From positions 1,736,001 through 1,800,000 of the forward strand of contig NZ_JAYGJQ010000001.1 in assembly GCF_035013165.1 (NCBI RefSeq): DNA of 64,000 nt, given 5' to 3'. A program made the translations under genes and the position numbers. The stretch comes from Bacteriovorax sp. PP10 (lineage in GTDB: Bacteria; Bdellovibrionota; Bacteriovoracia; Bacteriovoracales; Bacteriovoracaceae). Below the pieces are notes generated by a model. It did not search any database, was not told the origin of the DNA, and worked only from the letters and a program-made list of their open reading frames with translations. Below, piece after piece: positions 19,164 to 27,933 of this stretch (position 1 is its first letter; the number at the start of each line of letters is the position of its first letter).

Positions 19164-21281
19164 ATGAAAAAAATAAACAAAACACTCTCTCTAGCAGTTC
19201 TCGTTTGTACAACAATTATAGGTTCAGAAGCTAATGCCGTCGTTGGGCTTAGTATTACGTCTCCACCTAAAAACTTCTCTGTTACCACGGCCAATCAAAA
19301 GGCGGTAGTAATTGAAGGTGTGTGCGTGGCCAGAAGGACGATCATGACCCAGGCCACTGACTCTGCATCCAAGCAGACACCAATTGAGTCGACCATTTGT
19401 ACTTCTAAATCAAAGTATAAGATGCAGTTGAATTTAACAGGTTTGAAAGATGGGAATATTCAAATCAGAGTTGCTGAGGTTGTAAATTACAAAGATACTA
19501 AAAATGCTTATCAAACTATTATTAAAAAAACAGTAGTGGCGCCAACGCCGACACCAACGCCGACGCCGACACCGACGCCGACACCGACGCCGACACCGAC
19601 GCCGACGCCAACACCAACACCAACTCCGGTACCAACGCCGACTCCAACTCCTACACCAGCTCCAGTGGGAAGCGTAGGAACTAAGATGGGTGTAAACATC
19701 GGTTTCATAACTGATTGGGCAAACAACTACATGTTTGTTGATGCTATTAAGACTGCACGTGGATGGAGCCCTGTCGATAGTACTTGCGTACTTGGTTATG
19801 GTGAATCTAAGTGTGCTGGATTAACTTATCCCAAAGAAGATGCTCAAGGCTGGCCACTGTCGGATTTTCAAGTCATCCTTATTACAGATGGTGGAGATGC
19901 ACTAAATCGTCCAATCAAAGAACGTAATCCTAGTTTCATTGGAACTTACAATATTGTTTTTAACGGACAAGCGTCTGTTAACATCTCTAATGGTAGTGGA
20001 GTCATTAAAAATCAGGTCTACAATGCTGCAACCAATACGACTACTGCTCAGGCAGTGATGGACGGAGCTACGGGGCAGTTATTTTTAACTTTCCATAATA
20101 CGAAATATTCAGCAACTGAAGGTGGTGTAAAAAACTTACAAGTATTGCGCCCAGGTTATCCGGTTGGAACGACGAAAGTCTTCACGGATGAATTCTTAAA
20201 AACAATTGCTCCGTTTGCAGCTTTAAGATTTATGGAAGCTCAGAATACTAATGATTCGGAAGTGACAAGTTTTTCTCAAAGAACACCAGGTAATTATCCG
20301 TTCCAAGGGAGCTGTTCTGCACCGAAATGTATGTCAGGTATTTCGTTAGAATATATCGCTCAACTTGCAAATTTAACTGGTAAAGATATTTGGGTAAACA
20401 TTCCTCACAAAGCGGATGTAACAGCATACTCAATTGAGATGGCGAAATTCTTTAAAGCGAATTTGAATCCAAACATTCACCTTTACGTTGAATGGTCTAA
20501 CGAACTTTGGAACTCTATATTCGGACAAACTGCTGACAATTTCGAAGCTGCTGCCGCATCAGTTAAGGCGGGAGATCCGAATCACTTTTCAATGGGTGGC
20601 GCGAATGAATGGTACCAAGGTTACAGACGTATTGCTTATCAGACAATGCAAATGAGTAAGGCGTTCAGAACTGTTTATGGTAATGATATGATGAATATTG
20701 TTCGTCCTGTCTTTGCAATGCAATTCAATTACCAATATCTTACGGTAGATGCACTTTACTATCTGAAAACGAACTATGGTGATGTTAGCCAATACTTTTA
20801 TGGACTCGCAGGAGCACCATATTGGCAAGCACCACAAGGCAATTATGTAACAGTAGATTCACTGATGGCCGCGATCGGTTCTACTCTAAATACTTATCAA
20901 ATTCCGGATTCAGGTAAAGGAACTGCGACTGCTGCTTCTATCGCAAATGATACTGCATATTCAGGAACAACATTCCTTCAACTTGCTAATCACTACGGTA
21001 TCAAGTCACTTGCCTATGAAGGGAGCTCGGATATGTCTCTGAACTCAAACGATGAAGTGAGTCAGCTGTCTAAGTTGGATCCAAGAAACGGTACTTACAT
21101 TAATGATTTCTTCAAGCAGTGGTACGGTTGTGGAAATGATTTGTTCATGTATTACAAGTTAGGTGGTGGACCGGGGAACGGTTGGGAACTTTACGAAGAC
21201 CTAACTCTTCCGTCAGTGAAAAGTGATGCCTTGAATGCACTTATGCAAAAACCGCTGAGTGGGTTTACGACTTGTAAGTAA
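19164..21281 (+). CDS. Secreted glycoside-hydrolase-like protein with Thr-Pro linker
   Basis: A 705-residue secreted protein from ATG 19164 (GGGG upstream). The signal peptide (about residues 1-25, ending EANA) leads into a small beta domain with cysteines. A Pro-Thr linker (residues 127-167) follows, then a domain of about 540 residues. That domain contains VEWSNELWN with Glu447 as a candidate acid/base and LAYEGSS with Glu619 as a candidate nucleophile, the NE...E arrangement of clan GH-A retaining glycosidases. Linkers like this join modules of extracellular polysaccharide-degrading enzymes. Substrate and exact GH family are not readable. A strong terminator follows. Confidence 0.65.
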   Translation: MKKINKTLSLAVLVCTTIIGSEANAVVGLSITSPPKNFSVTTANQKAVVIEGVCVARRTIMTQATDSASKQTPIESTICTSKSKYKMQLNLTGLKDGNIQIRVAEVVNYKDTKNAYQTIIKKTVVAPTPTPTPTPTPTPTPTPTPTPTPTPTPTPVPTPTPTPTPAPVGSVGTKMGVNIGFITDWANNYMFVDAIKTARGWSPVDSTCVLGYGESKCAGLTYPKEDAQGWPLSDFQVILITDGGDALNRPIKERNPSFIGTYNIVFNGQASVNISNGSGVIKNQVYNAATNTTTAQAVMDGATGQLFLTFHNTKYSATEGGVKNLQVLRPGYPVGTTKVFTDEFLKTIAPFAALRFMEAQNTNDSEVTSFSQRTPGNYPFQGSCSAPKCMSGISLEYIAQLANLTGKDIWVNIPHKADVTAYSIEMAKFFKANLNPNIHLYVEWSNELWNSIFGQTADNFEAAAASVKAGDPNHFSMGGANEWYQGYRRIAYQTMQMSKAFRTVYGNDMMNIVRPVFAMQFNYQYLTVDALYYLKTNYGDVSQYFYGLAGAPYWQAPQGNYVTVDSLMAAIGSTLNTYQIPDSGKGTATAASIANDTAYSGTTFLQLANHYGIKSLAYEGSSDMSLNSNDEVSQLSKLDPRNGTYINDFFKQWYGCGNDLFMYYKLGGGPGNGWELYEDLTLPSVKSDALNALMQKPLSGFTTCK
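19542..19664 (+). repeat. Hexanucleotide tract encoding the Thr-Pro linker
   Basis: About 20 units of a degenerate six-base repeat (CCN ACN) encode alternating Pro and Thr. The unit length is a multiple of three, so slippage would change linker length without a frameshift. The complementary strand is open in one frame as a Gly-Val repeat, but this is a by-product. Confidence 0.85.
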
Positions 21282-21294
21282 AATTTTTTAAAAC

Positions 21295-21336
21295 AAAGGT
21301 GCCAGTAGACTTTTGGTCTGCTGGCACCTTTTTTTT
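21295..21336 (+). terminator. Rho-independent terminator after the secreted glycosidase-like gene
   Basis: The arms AAAGGTGCCAG and CTGGCACCTTT, with an inner AGAC/GTCT helix around a short TTTTG loop, are followed by a run of T. It lies 14 bases after the stop. Its arm sequence recurs in the terminator at 22451. Confidence 0.9.
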
Positions 21337-21489
21337 AGTTCGGTGGACTTAGACAAATATCCCCAATCAAAAATCCTTCATTTTTTATTAGAGCTCATTT
21401 TTATTACAAGGCCGACAGTTTCTGACTGGCCCAGGTTTTGCTTTTTATTAAAGTAGAACTTTCTGGTCTGCAAATATCAGGAGCACTAT

Positions 21490-22443
21490 ATGACAGAACA
21501 ACGTTTGAATCGAGCAGGGCCTCTTTCTGGATTAGTTTTCTTGGTCATTTTTTTTGTGGGGCTTAGTTGGGCCGCTTACATGACATATATAAACACATTT
21601 TTAAACACAACTTCAGTGGCGATTTTTGTTGTTACATTTTTGGTTGCTGGCCTTATCTCATTATCTATTAAGATTGCTAATCAGTGGGAAAAGGCCATCG
21701 TGCTCAGATTGGGGAAATTTTATTCATTAAAGGGACCGGGAATTTTCTTTATTATTCCATTCGTAGATGTTGTTGCTTATTGGCTTGATACAAGGGTGAT
21801 TACCTCCAGTGTAAACACTGAAAGAACGCTTACTAAAGATACAGTTCCCGTCAATGTCGACGCTGTTCTTTTCTGGAAAGTGACGGACCCTGAACGAGCG
21901 GCACTAAATGTCGCCGATTATGAAAGCGCTATCGGATGGGCCTCTAAGACAGCACTTCGCGATGTTATTGGGAGAACGATGCTTGCAGATATGCTTGAGG
22001 GGAGAGGGAAGATCGGTAAAGAGTTACAAAGAACCATCGAGGAGCGTGCCGAACCTTGGGGGATTAATATTGTCTCAGTAGAGATAAAAGATGTCTTAAT
22101 ACCAGCAGCACTCGAAAATGCAATGTCGATGCAAGCTCAAGCGGAAAGAGAACGCCAGGCACGTGTCATCCTTGGAGAGTCAGAAAAACAAGTTGCAGAG
22201 AAATTTGAAGAAGCGGCGAGAACTTACGCTGACAATCCAGTGGCCTTCCATTTGCGAGCGATGAATATGCTTTATGAAGGATTAAAACAAAACTCTACCA
22301 TTGTTGTCGTTCCAAGCTCTGCGCTTGATACAATGCAATTGGGTGCTATTTCCGGTTTAACCGCTCTGGCCAAACAAGACAAAGCAGAAAAAGAACAAGC
22401 TGCGGCCCGTAGACCAAATGCTAACGTGAACGAGTTGCAATAA
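21490..22443 (+). CDS. Slipin/stomatin-type SPFH (band 7) membrane protein
   Basis: A 317-residue SPFH-domain protein. Two N-terminal hydrophobic segments (about 12-34 and 42-62) anchor it. The band 7 domain follows (WEKAIVLRLGKFYSLKGPGIFFIIPFVD, then VDAVLFWKVTDPERAALNV, LADMLEGRGKI and WGINIVSVEIKDVLIP), with an alanine/glutamate-rich helix near the C-terminus (AERERQARVILGESEKQVAEKFEEAA). These proteins oligomerise in membranes and scaffold proteases or lipid domains. The NfeD partner often found beside slipins is not adjacent. The start has AGGAG. Confidence 0.88.
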   Translation: MTEQRLNRAGPLSGLVFLVIFFVGLSWAAYMTYINTFLNTTSVAIFVVTFLVAGLISLSIKIANQWEKAIVLRLGKFYSLKGPGIFFIIPFVDVVAYWLDTRVITSSVNTERTLTKDTVPVNVDAVLFWKVTDPERAALNVADYESAIGWASKTALRDVIGRTMLADMLEGRGKIGKELQRTIEERAEPWGINIVSVEIKDVLIPAALENAMSMQAQAERERQARVILGESEKQVAEKFEEAARTYADNPVAFHLRAMNMLYEGLKQNSTIVVVPSSALDTMQLGAISGLTALAKQDKAEKEQAAARRPNANVNELQ

Positions 22444-22450
22444 GGCCAAT

Positions 22451-22535
22451 AAGGTGCCAGCAGACTTGTGGTATAGCGGTGTAGCTACCACAAGTCTGCT
22501 GGCACCTTTTTGCCTTTTTGCCTTTTTGCCTTTTT
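22451..22535 (+). terminator. Strong terminator with 23-bp perfect stem and TTTTTGCC repeats
   Basis: A perfect 23-bp stem (22451-22473 with 22486-22508) starts AAGGTGCCAGCAGACTT and ends TGGCACCTT. It is followed by three tandem TTTTTGCC units and a final T-run. The outer arms match those of the terminator at 21295. It lies between the slipin and a convergent gene. Confidence 0.9.
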
Positions 22536-23484
22536 ATTTAAATTTAGGATGGGCAAAGTGTAGCCTTCTGTCACATCCATAAGAGACAGCGCTTTCATCT
22601 GCTTGAATATAACCAATTTTGACCCAATCACCATCATCTTGCTTATTGCTGGTATCGTTTACGTAAATATTAAATTTAATTCCATACGAATGATTTTTTT
22701 TAATGTTTAATTCATCTCTAAAGTCAGTGTCATCATTTCTAGCAACGCTCTTATCTGTTTTAATCATCATAAACTTTGGAGTTCTAACTTTTTCCCCCAC
22801 AGCTAATCCCATTTCTGAGATCGGGTAGACTTGTCTGTAGATTGGATCAGAGTCTACTCCTTTAAAAACTTTCATGATTTTTAGAGCAAGTCTAATAACA
22901 CTTGGTCTAAATCCTAAGCTTGGTTTATTAGTTAAACCAACATCCATAAAACGATTTCTTTGAGTTCCCATTAAGACATCAACTAAAAAGAAATTTGCAG
23001 TCTGAACGACACTATCCTTATCAGTTGTTGGAAAAATCTTTCCGGCCAAACCAAATCCTCTGGCATCTCCACGCTCAGTTTCAGATAGGGCCGTTGATGC
23101 TCGTCCGATAAATAATCCCGTTGAGCCATTTTTAAAATACCCACTATATGGATTGGCCTTATTAATATTCCATGTACCAGAAAAGCAGGCACCATTTGAA
23201 TGTAGAAGTTTTTCTAAACGAGGGTAGTAATCATCAGTATCTTTAAGTGTTCTTGTCGCACGATCAAGGAGACGGTTAATTCCACCTCTGATGAACTTGT
23301 CACTCGTAACTTCATAATGGGGTAAGTGATTTTTCTCATAACTTTTGATTTCGTTATTGATATGAATATCTGCTGTCATTGGATTTTCACCAAATACAAC
23401 ATTTCTGACTTCATTGAAGCTAGATGCAGCTAATAAGGGAGTAGTGCTAATAAGTAGCAAGCTGATGATTGCAAGTGACTTCAT
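22534..23484 (-). CDS. Secreted catalase-like protein
   Basis: A 316-residue exported protein from ATG 23484 (AAAGGA upstream), with signal peptide MKSLAIISLLLISTTPLLAA. The middle resembles heme catalases. LLHSNGACFSGTW (His95) lines up with the distal-His segment VHAKGAGAFG. GLFIGRAST and GDARGFGLAGKIFPT line up with the VRFST and DPRGFALKFYT segments, followed by ANFFLVD where catalases have PVFFIRD. The proximal heme-ligand Tyr motif of true catalases is not evident, and the protein is much shorter (about 480 is usual). It is probably a member of the catalase-like superfamily such as periplasmic SrpA-type proteins. This is my alignment by eye. Confidence 0.55.
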   Translation of the reverse strand: MKSLAIISLLLISTTPLLAASSFNEVRNVVFGENPMTADIHINNEIKSYEKNHLPHYEVTSDKFIRGGINRLLDRATRTLKDTDDYYPRLEKLLHSNGACFSGTWNINKANPYSGYFKNGSTGLFIGRASTALSETERGDARGFGLAGKIFPTTDKDSVVQTANFFLVDVLMGTQRNRFMDVGLTNKPSLGFRPSVIRLALKIMKVFKGVDSDPIYRQVYPISEMGLAVGEKVRTPKFMMIKTDKSVARNDDTDFRDELNIKKNHSYGIKFNIYVNDTSNKQDDGDWVKIGYIQADESAVSYGCDRRLHFAHPKFK

Positions 23485-23583
23485 GGGATTTCCTTTGAGA
23501 TAGATTCGAAAGTAAAATGTCATGCTCTAAGGGCCATGTACACTAATCTTCGCTTAGACGAACTTTCGAAGTCTTTTGAAACT

Positions 23584-23632
23584 TGAAGTAAATACATATA
23601 AATACGGTAGTATACGACTATCGTTTACTTCA
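23584..23632. other. Long imperfect dyad in the intergenic region
   Basis: TGAAGTAAA (23584-23592) pairs with TTTACTTCA (23624-23632), and inside it ACGGTAGT (23604-23611) nearly pairs with ACTATCGT (23617-23624). It lies between the catalase-like gene and the acidic protein gene and could be an operator or an RNA hairpin. No function is proven. Confidence 0.35.
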
Positions 23633-23692
23633 GGTACTTCATTCTAGGTATACTGATTCCAGAATCATATCTGTCTGTTGGCAATTAATCTC

Positions 23693-23917
23693 TTAATCTT
23701 CATCAGAATCATATTCATGTCGTCGCTCATTGGCGTATGCTTCGTCTTCATCGTATTCTTCATCATCTTCTGCTGAATCAAAATGATCTTCGAAGTCATC
23801 TTCGTCTTCAGTTACATCCTGGTCATCATCTTCCAGGCCATCAAGTGGAGTTTCCTTTTCATCTTCTACTTCGTGATAGTTTCCAAATTCGTCTTTGTAG
23901 ATATCTTTGTTGCTCAA
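23693..23917 (-). CDS. Small, extremely acidic protein
   Basis: A 74-residue protein of which nearly half is Asp or Glu, with Tyr, no signal peptide and no known domain. The TTG start is supported by GAGGTGATC a few bases upstream. Such acidic, probably disordered proteins bind basic partners or metal ions, or act like DNA mimics, but no specific role can be read. An antisense ORF here is a by-product of the GAT/GAA-rich codons. Confidence 0.55.
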   Translation of the reverse strand: MSNKDIYKDEFGNYHEVEDEKETPLDGLEDDDQDVTEDEDDFEDHFDSAEDDEEYDEDEAYANERRHEYDSDED

Positions 23918-24023
23918 GTGATCACCTCAATTAATAGTGTTTTTAAGAAACCTCATAACATAATTATTTTTAGCTAGGCTGTCCATCCATTTCAGAGCTT
24001 GGGGCCTATTAGTAACTTTAATT

Positions 24024-24419
24024 TTAATGATTACGATATTTAAAAGATGCTTGACCTGAAGCGATCAGAGTTCCATCAGTTGTGAAGACTTTTGCCTCGG
24101 CAAAAAAGATTTTTCTTCCACCACCAATTTTATTACCTTTAACTATAAGAGTGCCTGAGCTAACACTTGCTACATAATTTACATTTAAAGTGATCGTTAC
24201 AGCTTGCAGTTCTGGTGCTCCAGGAGGAGCGTAAAGACCGGCAAAGCCACAAGCAGCATCAATAAGAGTTGAGACGACTCCACCTTGTAAAGCGGCCTGT
24301 CTGTTCATGTGCCACGGTTGAATAGGCATTTCAAATTCTGCAAATCCTTCTTCCCATTTTGTTAGTTCAAATCCCATTCTTTCTAGAAATGGATTGCTAA
24401 AGGATTTTTCAATTGTCAT
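24024..24419 (-). CDS. PaaI-type hotdog thioesterase
   Basis: A 131-residue hotdog-fold thioesterase. The family pattern RQAALQGGVVSTLIDAACGFAGLY carries the conserved Gly-Gly and Asp of the active-site helix, and AVTITLNVNYVAS is the following strand. Family members hydrolyse acyl-CoA or aryl-CoA thioesters in the cytosol. Length is typical. The ribosome site is weak. It is 35 bases from the ankyrin gene on the same strand. Confidence 0.82.
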   Translation of the reverse strand: MTIEKSFSNPFLERMGFELTKWEEGFAEFEMPIQPWHMNRQAALQGGVVSTLIDAACGFAGLYAPPGAPELQAVTITLNVNYVASVSSGTLIVKGNKIGGGRKIFFAEAKVFTTDGTLIASGQASFKYRNH

Positions 24420-24454
24420 AAAATTTTCTCACATTAAAGTAAAAAGATTAATTT

Positions 24455-25546
24455 TTAGAAAGAATAAATGATAATCCCGCAATTATCAAGATTACATGTG
24501 CCCCCAGCGGCCTTTAGGGAGTTGCTGACATTCTGTTGTTGAATCAACAGATCATTAATGAAAGCATCTGGATCCACAGTCTCTGACATTTTTAATTGAG
24601 GTCTTAATGGATAGTTATAATAAAGTACACTATTAACCTCTGAAAGTTTCTCTTCCAAAGTCATTTCTGAGTTCGAAGAAATTTTCTTTTGATAAGTTAT
24701 CAATGCTTGTAAGCGACTCTCAGAAGAGTCAAGGGCCGTCTCTGCTTCTTCATCAGTAGTGTAATCAGTAAATTTATTAAGTTCATTTACAGGTATCTTC
24801 TCGCTCTTAATAAGAACATCTACCACCTCATCAGCAGCATTACCTGCAGCAATCCATAAAAGATGGGGAGTCGTTAGATCAATTCCAGCATTGATTAAAG
24901 CTAGTGCGATGTCTTGAGACTTATAAAGAGCAGTATTCATAAGAGGGAATGGTGTACCCATTGATGTATCTGGGATATTAGGATTCGCCTTATGATCTAA
25001 TAAAATTTTAACACCTTCTACGTTATTGTAATAAACCGCACGAACTAACGGAGCAGGGGGAGTAAATGAATAAGGATCATTTTCTTTTTTATCTCTACCA
25101 TTGCTGTCAGGATCAGCTCCAGCATCTAAGGCAAGTTCAGCACATTTATTTCTTTCAGAAATTTCTTCTTTACTAAGTTTTGCATCAATCCTTAAGCTTG
25201 AAAAATCAAGAGATGCATTCAAGTAGATCGTTGCTGCTTTTTTTGAATCCGCTTCATAGTATGGATTGTACATTAGTCCTAAGAATTTTCGACATTGAGA
25301 CAAAGGTGCTTCTACTGGTGCTATTGGAATTTGAGTCTGCACTTTAGTAGGGGAGACTTCTGGATAAGCACTAGTTTGTGGATCGTCTCCGTAATATTCT
25401 TTGATTTTATCGCTTACTTGTTGAGAAATGTCCGTAAACTTTTTGCTTATAGAATCAAAAAATGACCCTTCAGCATGAGCAGGTGATGAAGCAGTAATTA
25501 ATCCAAATACAATAAGTGGTAAAAAATTAAGCTTAATCTTTAGCAT
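24455..25546 (-). CDS. Exported ankyrin-repeat protein
   Basis: A 363-residue protein with a Sec signal peptide (MLKIKLNFLPLIVFGLITASSPAHAE) and at least two or three ankyrin repeats in the middle (PLVRAVYYNNVEGVKILLDHKANPN; MNTALYKSQDIALALINAGIDLT; a degenerate third). The N- and C-terminal cysteines (CRKF, CNLDNCG) may form disulfides. Ankyrin arrays bind other proteins; here they would act in the periplasm or outside the cell. The start has AAAGGAAG. It is probably transcribed with the PaaI gene downstream. Confidence 0.72.
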   Translation of the reverse strand: MLKIKLNFLPLIVFGLITASSPAHAEGSFFDSISKKFTDISQQVSDKIKEYYGDDPQTSAYPEVSPTKVQTQIPIAPVEAPLSQCRKFLGLMYNPYYEADSKKAATIYLNASLDFSSLRIDAKLSKEEISERNKCAELALDAGADPDSNGRDKKENDPYSFTPPAPLVRAVYYNNVEGVKILLDHKANPNIPDTSMGTPFPLMNTALYKSQDIALALINAGIDLTTPHLLWIAAGNAADEVVDVLIKSEKIPVNELNKFTDYTTDEEAETALDSSESRLQALITYQKKISSNSEMTLEEKLSEVNSVLYYNYPLRPQLKMSETVDPDAFINDLLIQQQNVSNSLKAAGGTCNLDNCGIIIYSF

Positions 25547-25720
25547 ATAGCTTCCTTTGAAAACGGTATTTTTCTTAAATCAAGTTTAGTAATAGCATGC
25601 CGGATGCCAATAGATTACGAAGTGAAATCAAGGGGTTGTGAGCAGTAATCCATTTTCATTTATTGAAAAAGATACACCTGCTTAGATTTTAGACAGACAA
25701 CAAGGGATCGCAATTTTTGT

Positions 25721-25772
25721 ATTGTAATTATAAAAGTTACAATATAGCTTAATGTAATTAAGGAAGTTACAA
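25721..25772 (+). promoter_or_regulatory. Two tandem TGTAA-N9-TTACA operators
   Basis: TGTAA-N9-TTACA occurs at 25723-25741 and again at 25753-25771, exactly 30 bases apart, about three helical turns and so on the same DNA face. Wider arms read ATTGTAA/TTACAAT in the first copy. The second overlaps the AAGGA ribosome site of the Rrf2 gene. Autoregulation by the Rrf2 protein is the simplest reading. The same dyad lies at the nuo promoter (50963-50981). Confidence 0.7.
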
Positions 25773-25774
25773 TA

Positions 25775-26191
25775 ATGCTCGACTCACATTTTGATACAAC
25801 ATTAAAAATCATGATAAACCTCGCAGTAAAAAGAGAGGAAGTTCACAGCTCAGAATCACTGGCGCAAAGCCTGGGAACGAACCCTGCTTTTATTAGAAAG
25901 ATTATGGCGAAACTTTCACGAGCAGGATTAATTCTCACTAAAAGAGGACAGTCCGGCGGAGTCAGCCTGCTGAAAAACCCGAAGGACATAAGTCTAAAAG
26001 ATATTTATCTTGCGGCCAATGACCGTATAAATATAAGCGAAGTAAAAAAAACGAAATCAGACTGCTCAGTCAGTTGTTCAGCACAGAATATTCTCTTGAA
26101 ATTGTCATCCCGTCTGGAGTCAGCACACCTGCTGATTTTAAGTAGGATAAAACTTTCTCACCTTACAAAAGATATTAAATATGAAAAATAA
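25775..26191 (+). CDS. Rrf2-family transcription regulator
   Basis: A 138-residue Rrf2 protein. The N-terminal winged helix (about 1-65) includes SSESLAQSLGTNPAFIRKIMAKLSRAGL and the wing KRGQSGGVSLLKNP. The sensory region has only two cysteines, in DCSVSC (about 98-102), rather than the three ligands of IscR-type Fe-S sensors. This resembles thiol-responsive members such as YwnA/CymR-like proteins, but an Fe-S or thiol ligand is not proven. Two near-identical operators upstream suggest it represses itself and the ABC exporter that overlaps its end by 11 bases. Confidence 0.85.
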   Translation: MLDSHFDTTLKIMINLAVKREEVHSSESLAQSLGTNPAFIRKIMAKLSRAGLILTKRGQSGGVSLLKNPKDISLKDIYLAANDRINISEVKKTKSDCSVSCSAQNILLKLSSRLESAHLLILSRIKLSHLTKDIKYEK

Positions 26192-27923
26192 TAAAGCATT
26201 CTTTATGAAACTCCTCAACCTTAGTCGGGAAGAGTGGCCTTTACTTATTAAAGGAATGATCTTTCTTTTAATCAGCAGTGCTGCACTCATGGCCTATCCA
26301 CAATATATAAAGGCCATCATCGACAATGCACTTCAAACAAAAGATACCAAGGCCTTGAACTATGCTGCTCTATTTGCTCTTGGAGTATTTATCATTCAGG
26401 GGATTTCTTCCAGCTACCGCTTTTATTATTTTACATTAGCTGGCGAAAAAACAGTTAAGCGCCTGCGTGTAAAATTATTCTCGCAAATTCTTTCACAAGA
26501 GATGCCATTCTTTGATTTTCAAAAAACAGGAGAGTTGCTGGGCAGGCTTTCTTCTGATACTGCCGTATTGCAGAATGCTTTGAGTGTAAACATCTCAATG
26601 CTCGTCAGAAATCTTTTTCAGACCATAGGTGGGATTGTCCTACTGTTTATTACATCAACAAAACTTACAGTTTTTATACTTATCCTTATTCCACCTCTGG
26701 CATGGCTAGTTGCCGCCTTTGGAAAAAAAGTAAAACACATTTCTAAACTTACTCAGGATGCGCTTGCTGTTTCATCAGGAGTTGCTGAAGAAAGTATTTC
26801 CGGAGTGCGCACAGTAAAAGCATTCGCGCAGGAGAAATGGGAAATTAATAGATACGGAGACCAGCTACAAAAATCCTTTAATCTCTCACTTGATAGAATT
26901 TCAGTTGTCGCAAAATTTACCGGAGTTGTATCCATCGTTGGATTTTTCGCCATCGTTTTTATCGTCTGGTACGGCGGTCGATTGGTAATCCAAGAGGAAA
27001 TGAGTGTCGGAACACTTACGTCTTATATTTTATATGTAATGACCGTCGCATTTTCAGCAGGCCTTTTGGGCAGTTTATATACGGATTTCATGTCTGCCTT
27101 CGGTGCCGGACACAGAATTTTTGAGCTTCTCGACATAGCTACAGTAAACGAAGAAAACTTTAAGAAACCTCTGAAGAATATTTCAAAAGGTGTCATCGAA
27201 ATTCAACACGCAGACTTTTCTTATCCTGCAAGACCAGATCAACTTGTCCTAAAAAACTTCTCAATGAAGATAGAGCAGAACGAAACGATTGCGATTGTCG
27301 GTTCTTCCGGTGCTGGAAAATCTACAATCGCTCAGCTTTTGATGCGATTTTATGATTTAAATAGCGGAAAAATCCTCATCGATGGCCTTGATATAAAAGA
27401 TTACGATCTCTATGCTCTTCGCAATCAGGTTGGAATCGTTTCTCAGGAACCAATCTTAATTTCTGAATCTATTGAAGACAACATCCGTTACGGAAAACCA
27501 GATGCAACTTTTGAGGAAGTAGTGGCAGCAGCTAAAGTTGCGTATGCAGATGACTTCATCACAACTTTTTCTGCTGGTTATAAAACTCTTGTAGGAGAAA
27601 AAGGAGTGCAATTATCCGGTGGACAAAAACAGCGTGTGGCGATTGCCCGAGCTGTTTTAAAAGACCCTAAAATTCTTATCCTTGATGAAGCAACGAGTGC
27701 CCTTGATAGTGAAAGCGAATACCTTGTTCAGGCAGCGCTGGAAAATCTTCAGAAGGGTCGTACGACGTTAATCATTGCTCACAGACTTTCGACAGTGAAG
27801 AAGTCCGATAAGATTTTTGTTATGGATCACGGAGAGATTGTGCAGTCAGGGCCGCATGATGAACTGATTTTAATGAAAGATGGATTTTATAATAAGTTAA
27901 TTGAAAAACAATTTAACAACTAA
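26181..27923 (+). CDS. ABC exporter half-transporter (MsbA/LmrA type)
   Basis: A 580-residue half transporter. The membrane domain has six helices (about residues 20-320), followed by a nucleotide-binding domain with Walker A GSSGAGKST, signature LSGGQKQR, Walker B ILILDEATSALD and switch His in IIAHRLST. All catalytic residues are present, so a homodimer would be active. Family members export lipids, drugs or peptides. It overlaps the Rrf2 gene by 11 bases and precedes the glutaredoxin-like gene by 10, so an Rrf2-controlled redox- or stress-responsive export operon is likely. The substrate is unknown. Confidence 0.88.
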   Translation: MKNNKAFFMKLLNLSREEWPLLIKGMIFLLISSAALMAYPQYIKAIIDNALQTKDTKALNYAALFALGVFIIQGISSSYRFYYFTLAGEKTVKRLRVKLFSQILSQEMPFFDFQKTGELLGRLSSDTAVLQNALSVNISMLVRNLFQTIGGIVLLFITSTKLTVFILILIPPLAWLVAAFGKKVKHISKLTQDALAVSSGVAEESISGVRTVKAFAQEKWEINRYGDQLQKSFNLSLDRISVVAKFTGVVSIVGFFAIVFIVWYGGRLVIQEEMSVGTLTSYILYVMTVAFSAGLLGSLYTDFMSAFGAGHRIFELLDIATVNEENFKKPLKNISKGVIEIQHADFSYPARPDQLVLKNFSMKIEQNETIAIVGSSGAGKSTIAQLLMRFYDLNSGKILIDGLDIKDYDLYALRNQVGIVSQEPILISESIEDNIRYGKPDATFEEVVAAAKVAYADDFITTFSAGYKTLVGEKGVQLSGGQKQRVAIARAVLKDPKILILDEATSALDSESEYLVQAALENLQKGRTTLIIAHRLSTVKKSDKIFVMDHGEIVQSGPHDELILMKDGFYNKLIEKQFNN

Positions 27924-27933
27924 GAGAGGATTT

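Noticed and set aside
19542-19664. Possible CRISPR-like or tandem-repeat array
   Set aside because: There are no spacers. It is an in-frame coding hexanucleotide repeat.
19511-19726. Antisense ORF of Gly-Val repeats
   Set aside because: It is only the complement of the Pro-Thr repeat tract and has no ribosome site.
23737-23977. Plus-strand ORFs opposite the acidic protein
   Set aside because: They arise from the GAT/GAA-rich codons of the real gene on the other strand.
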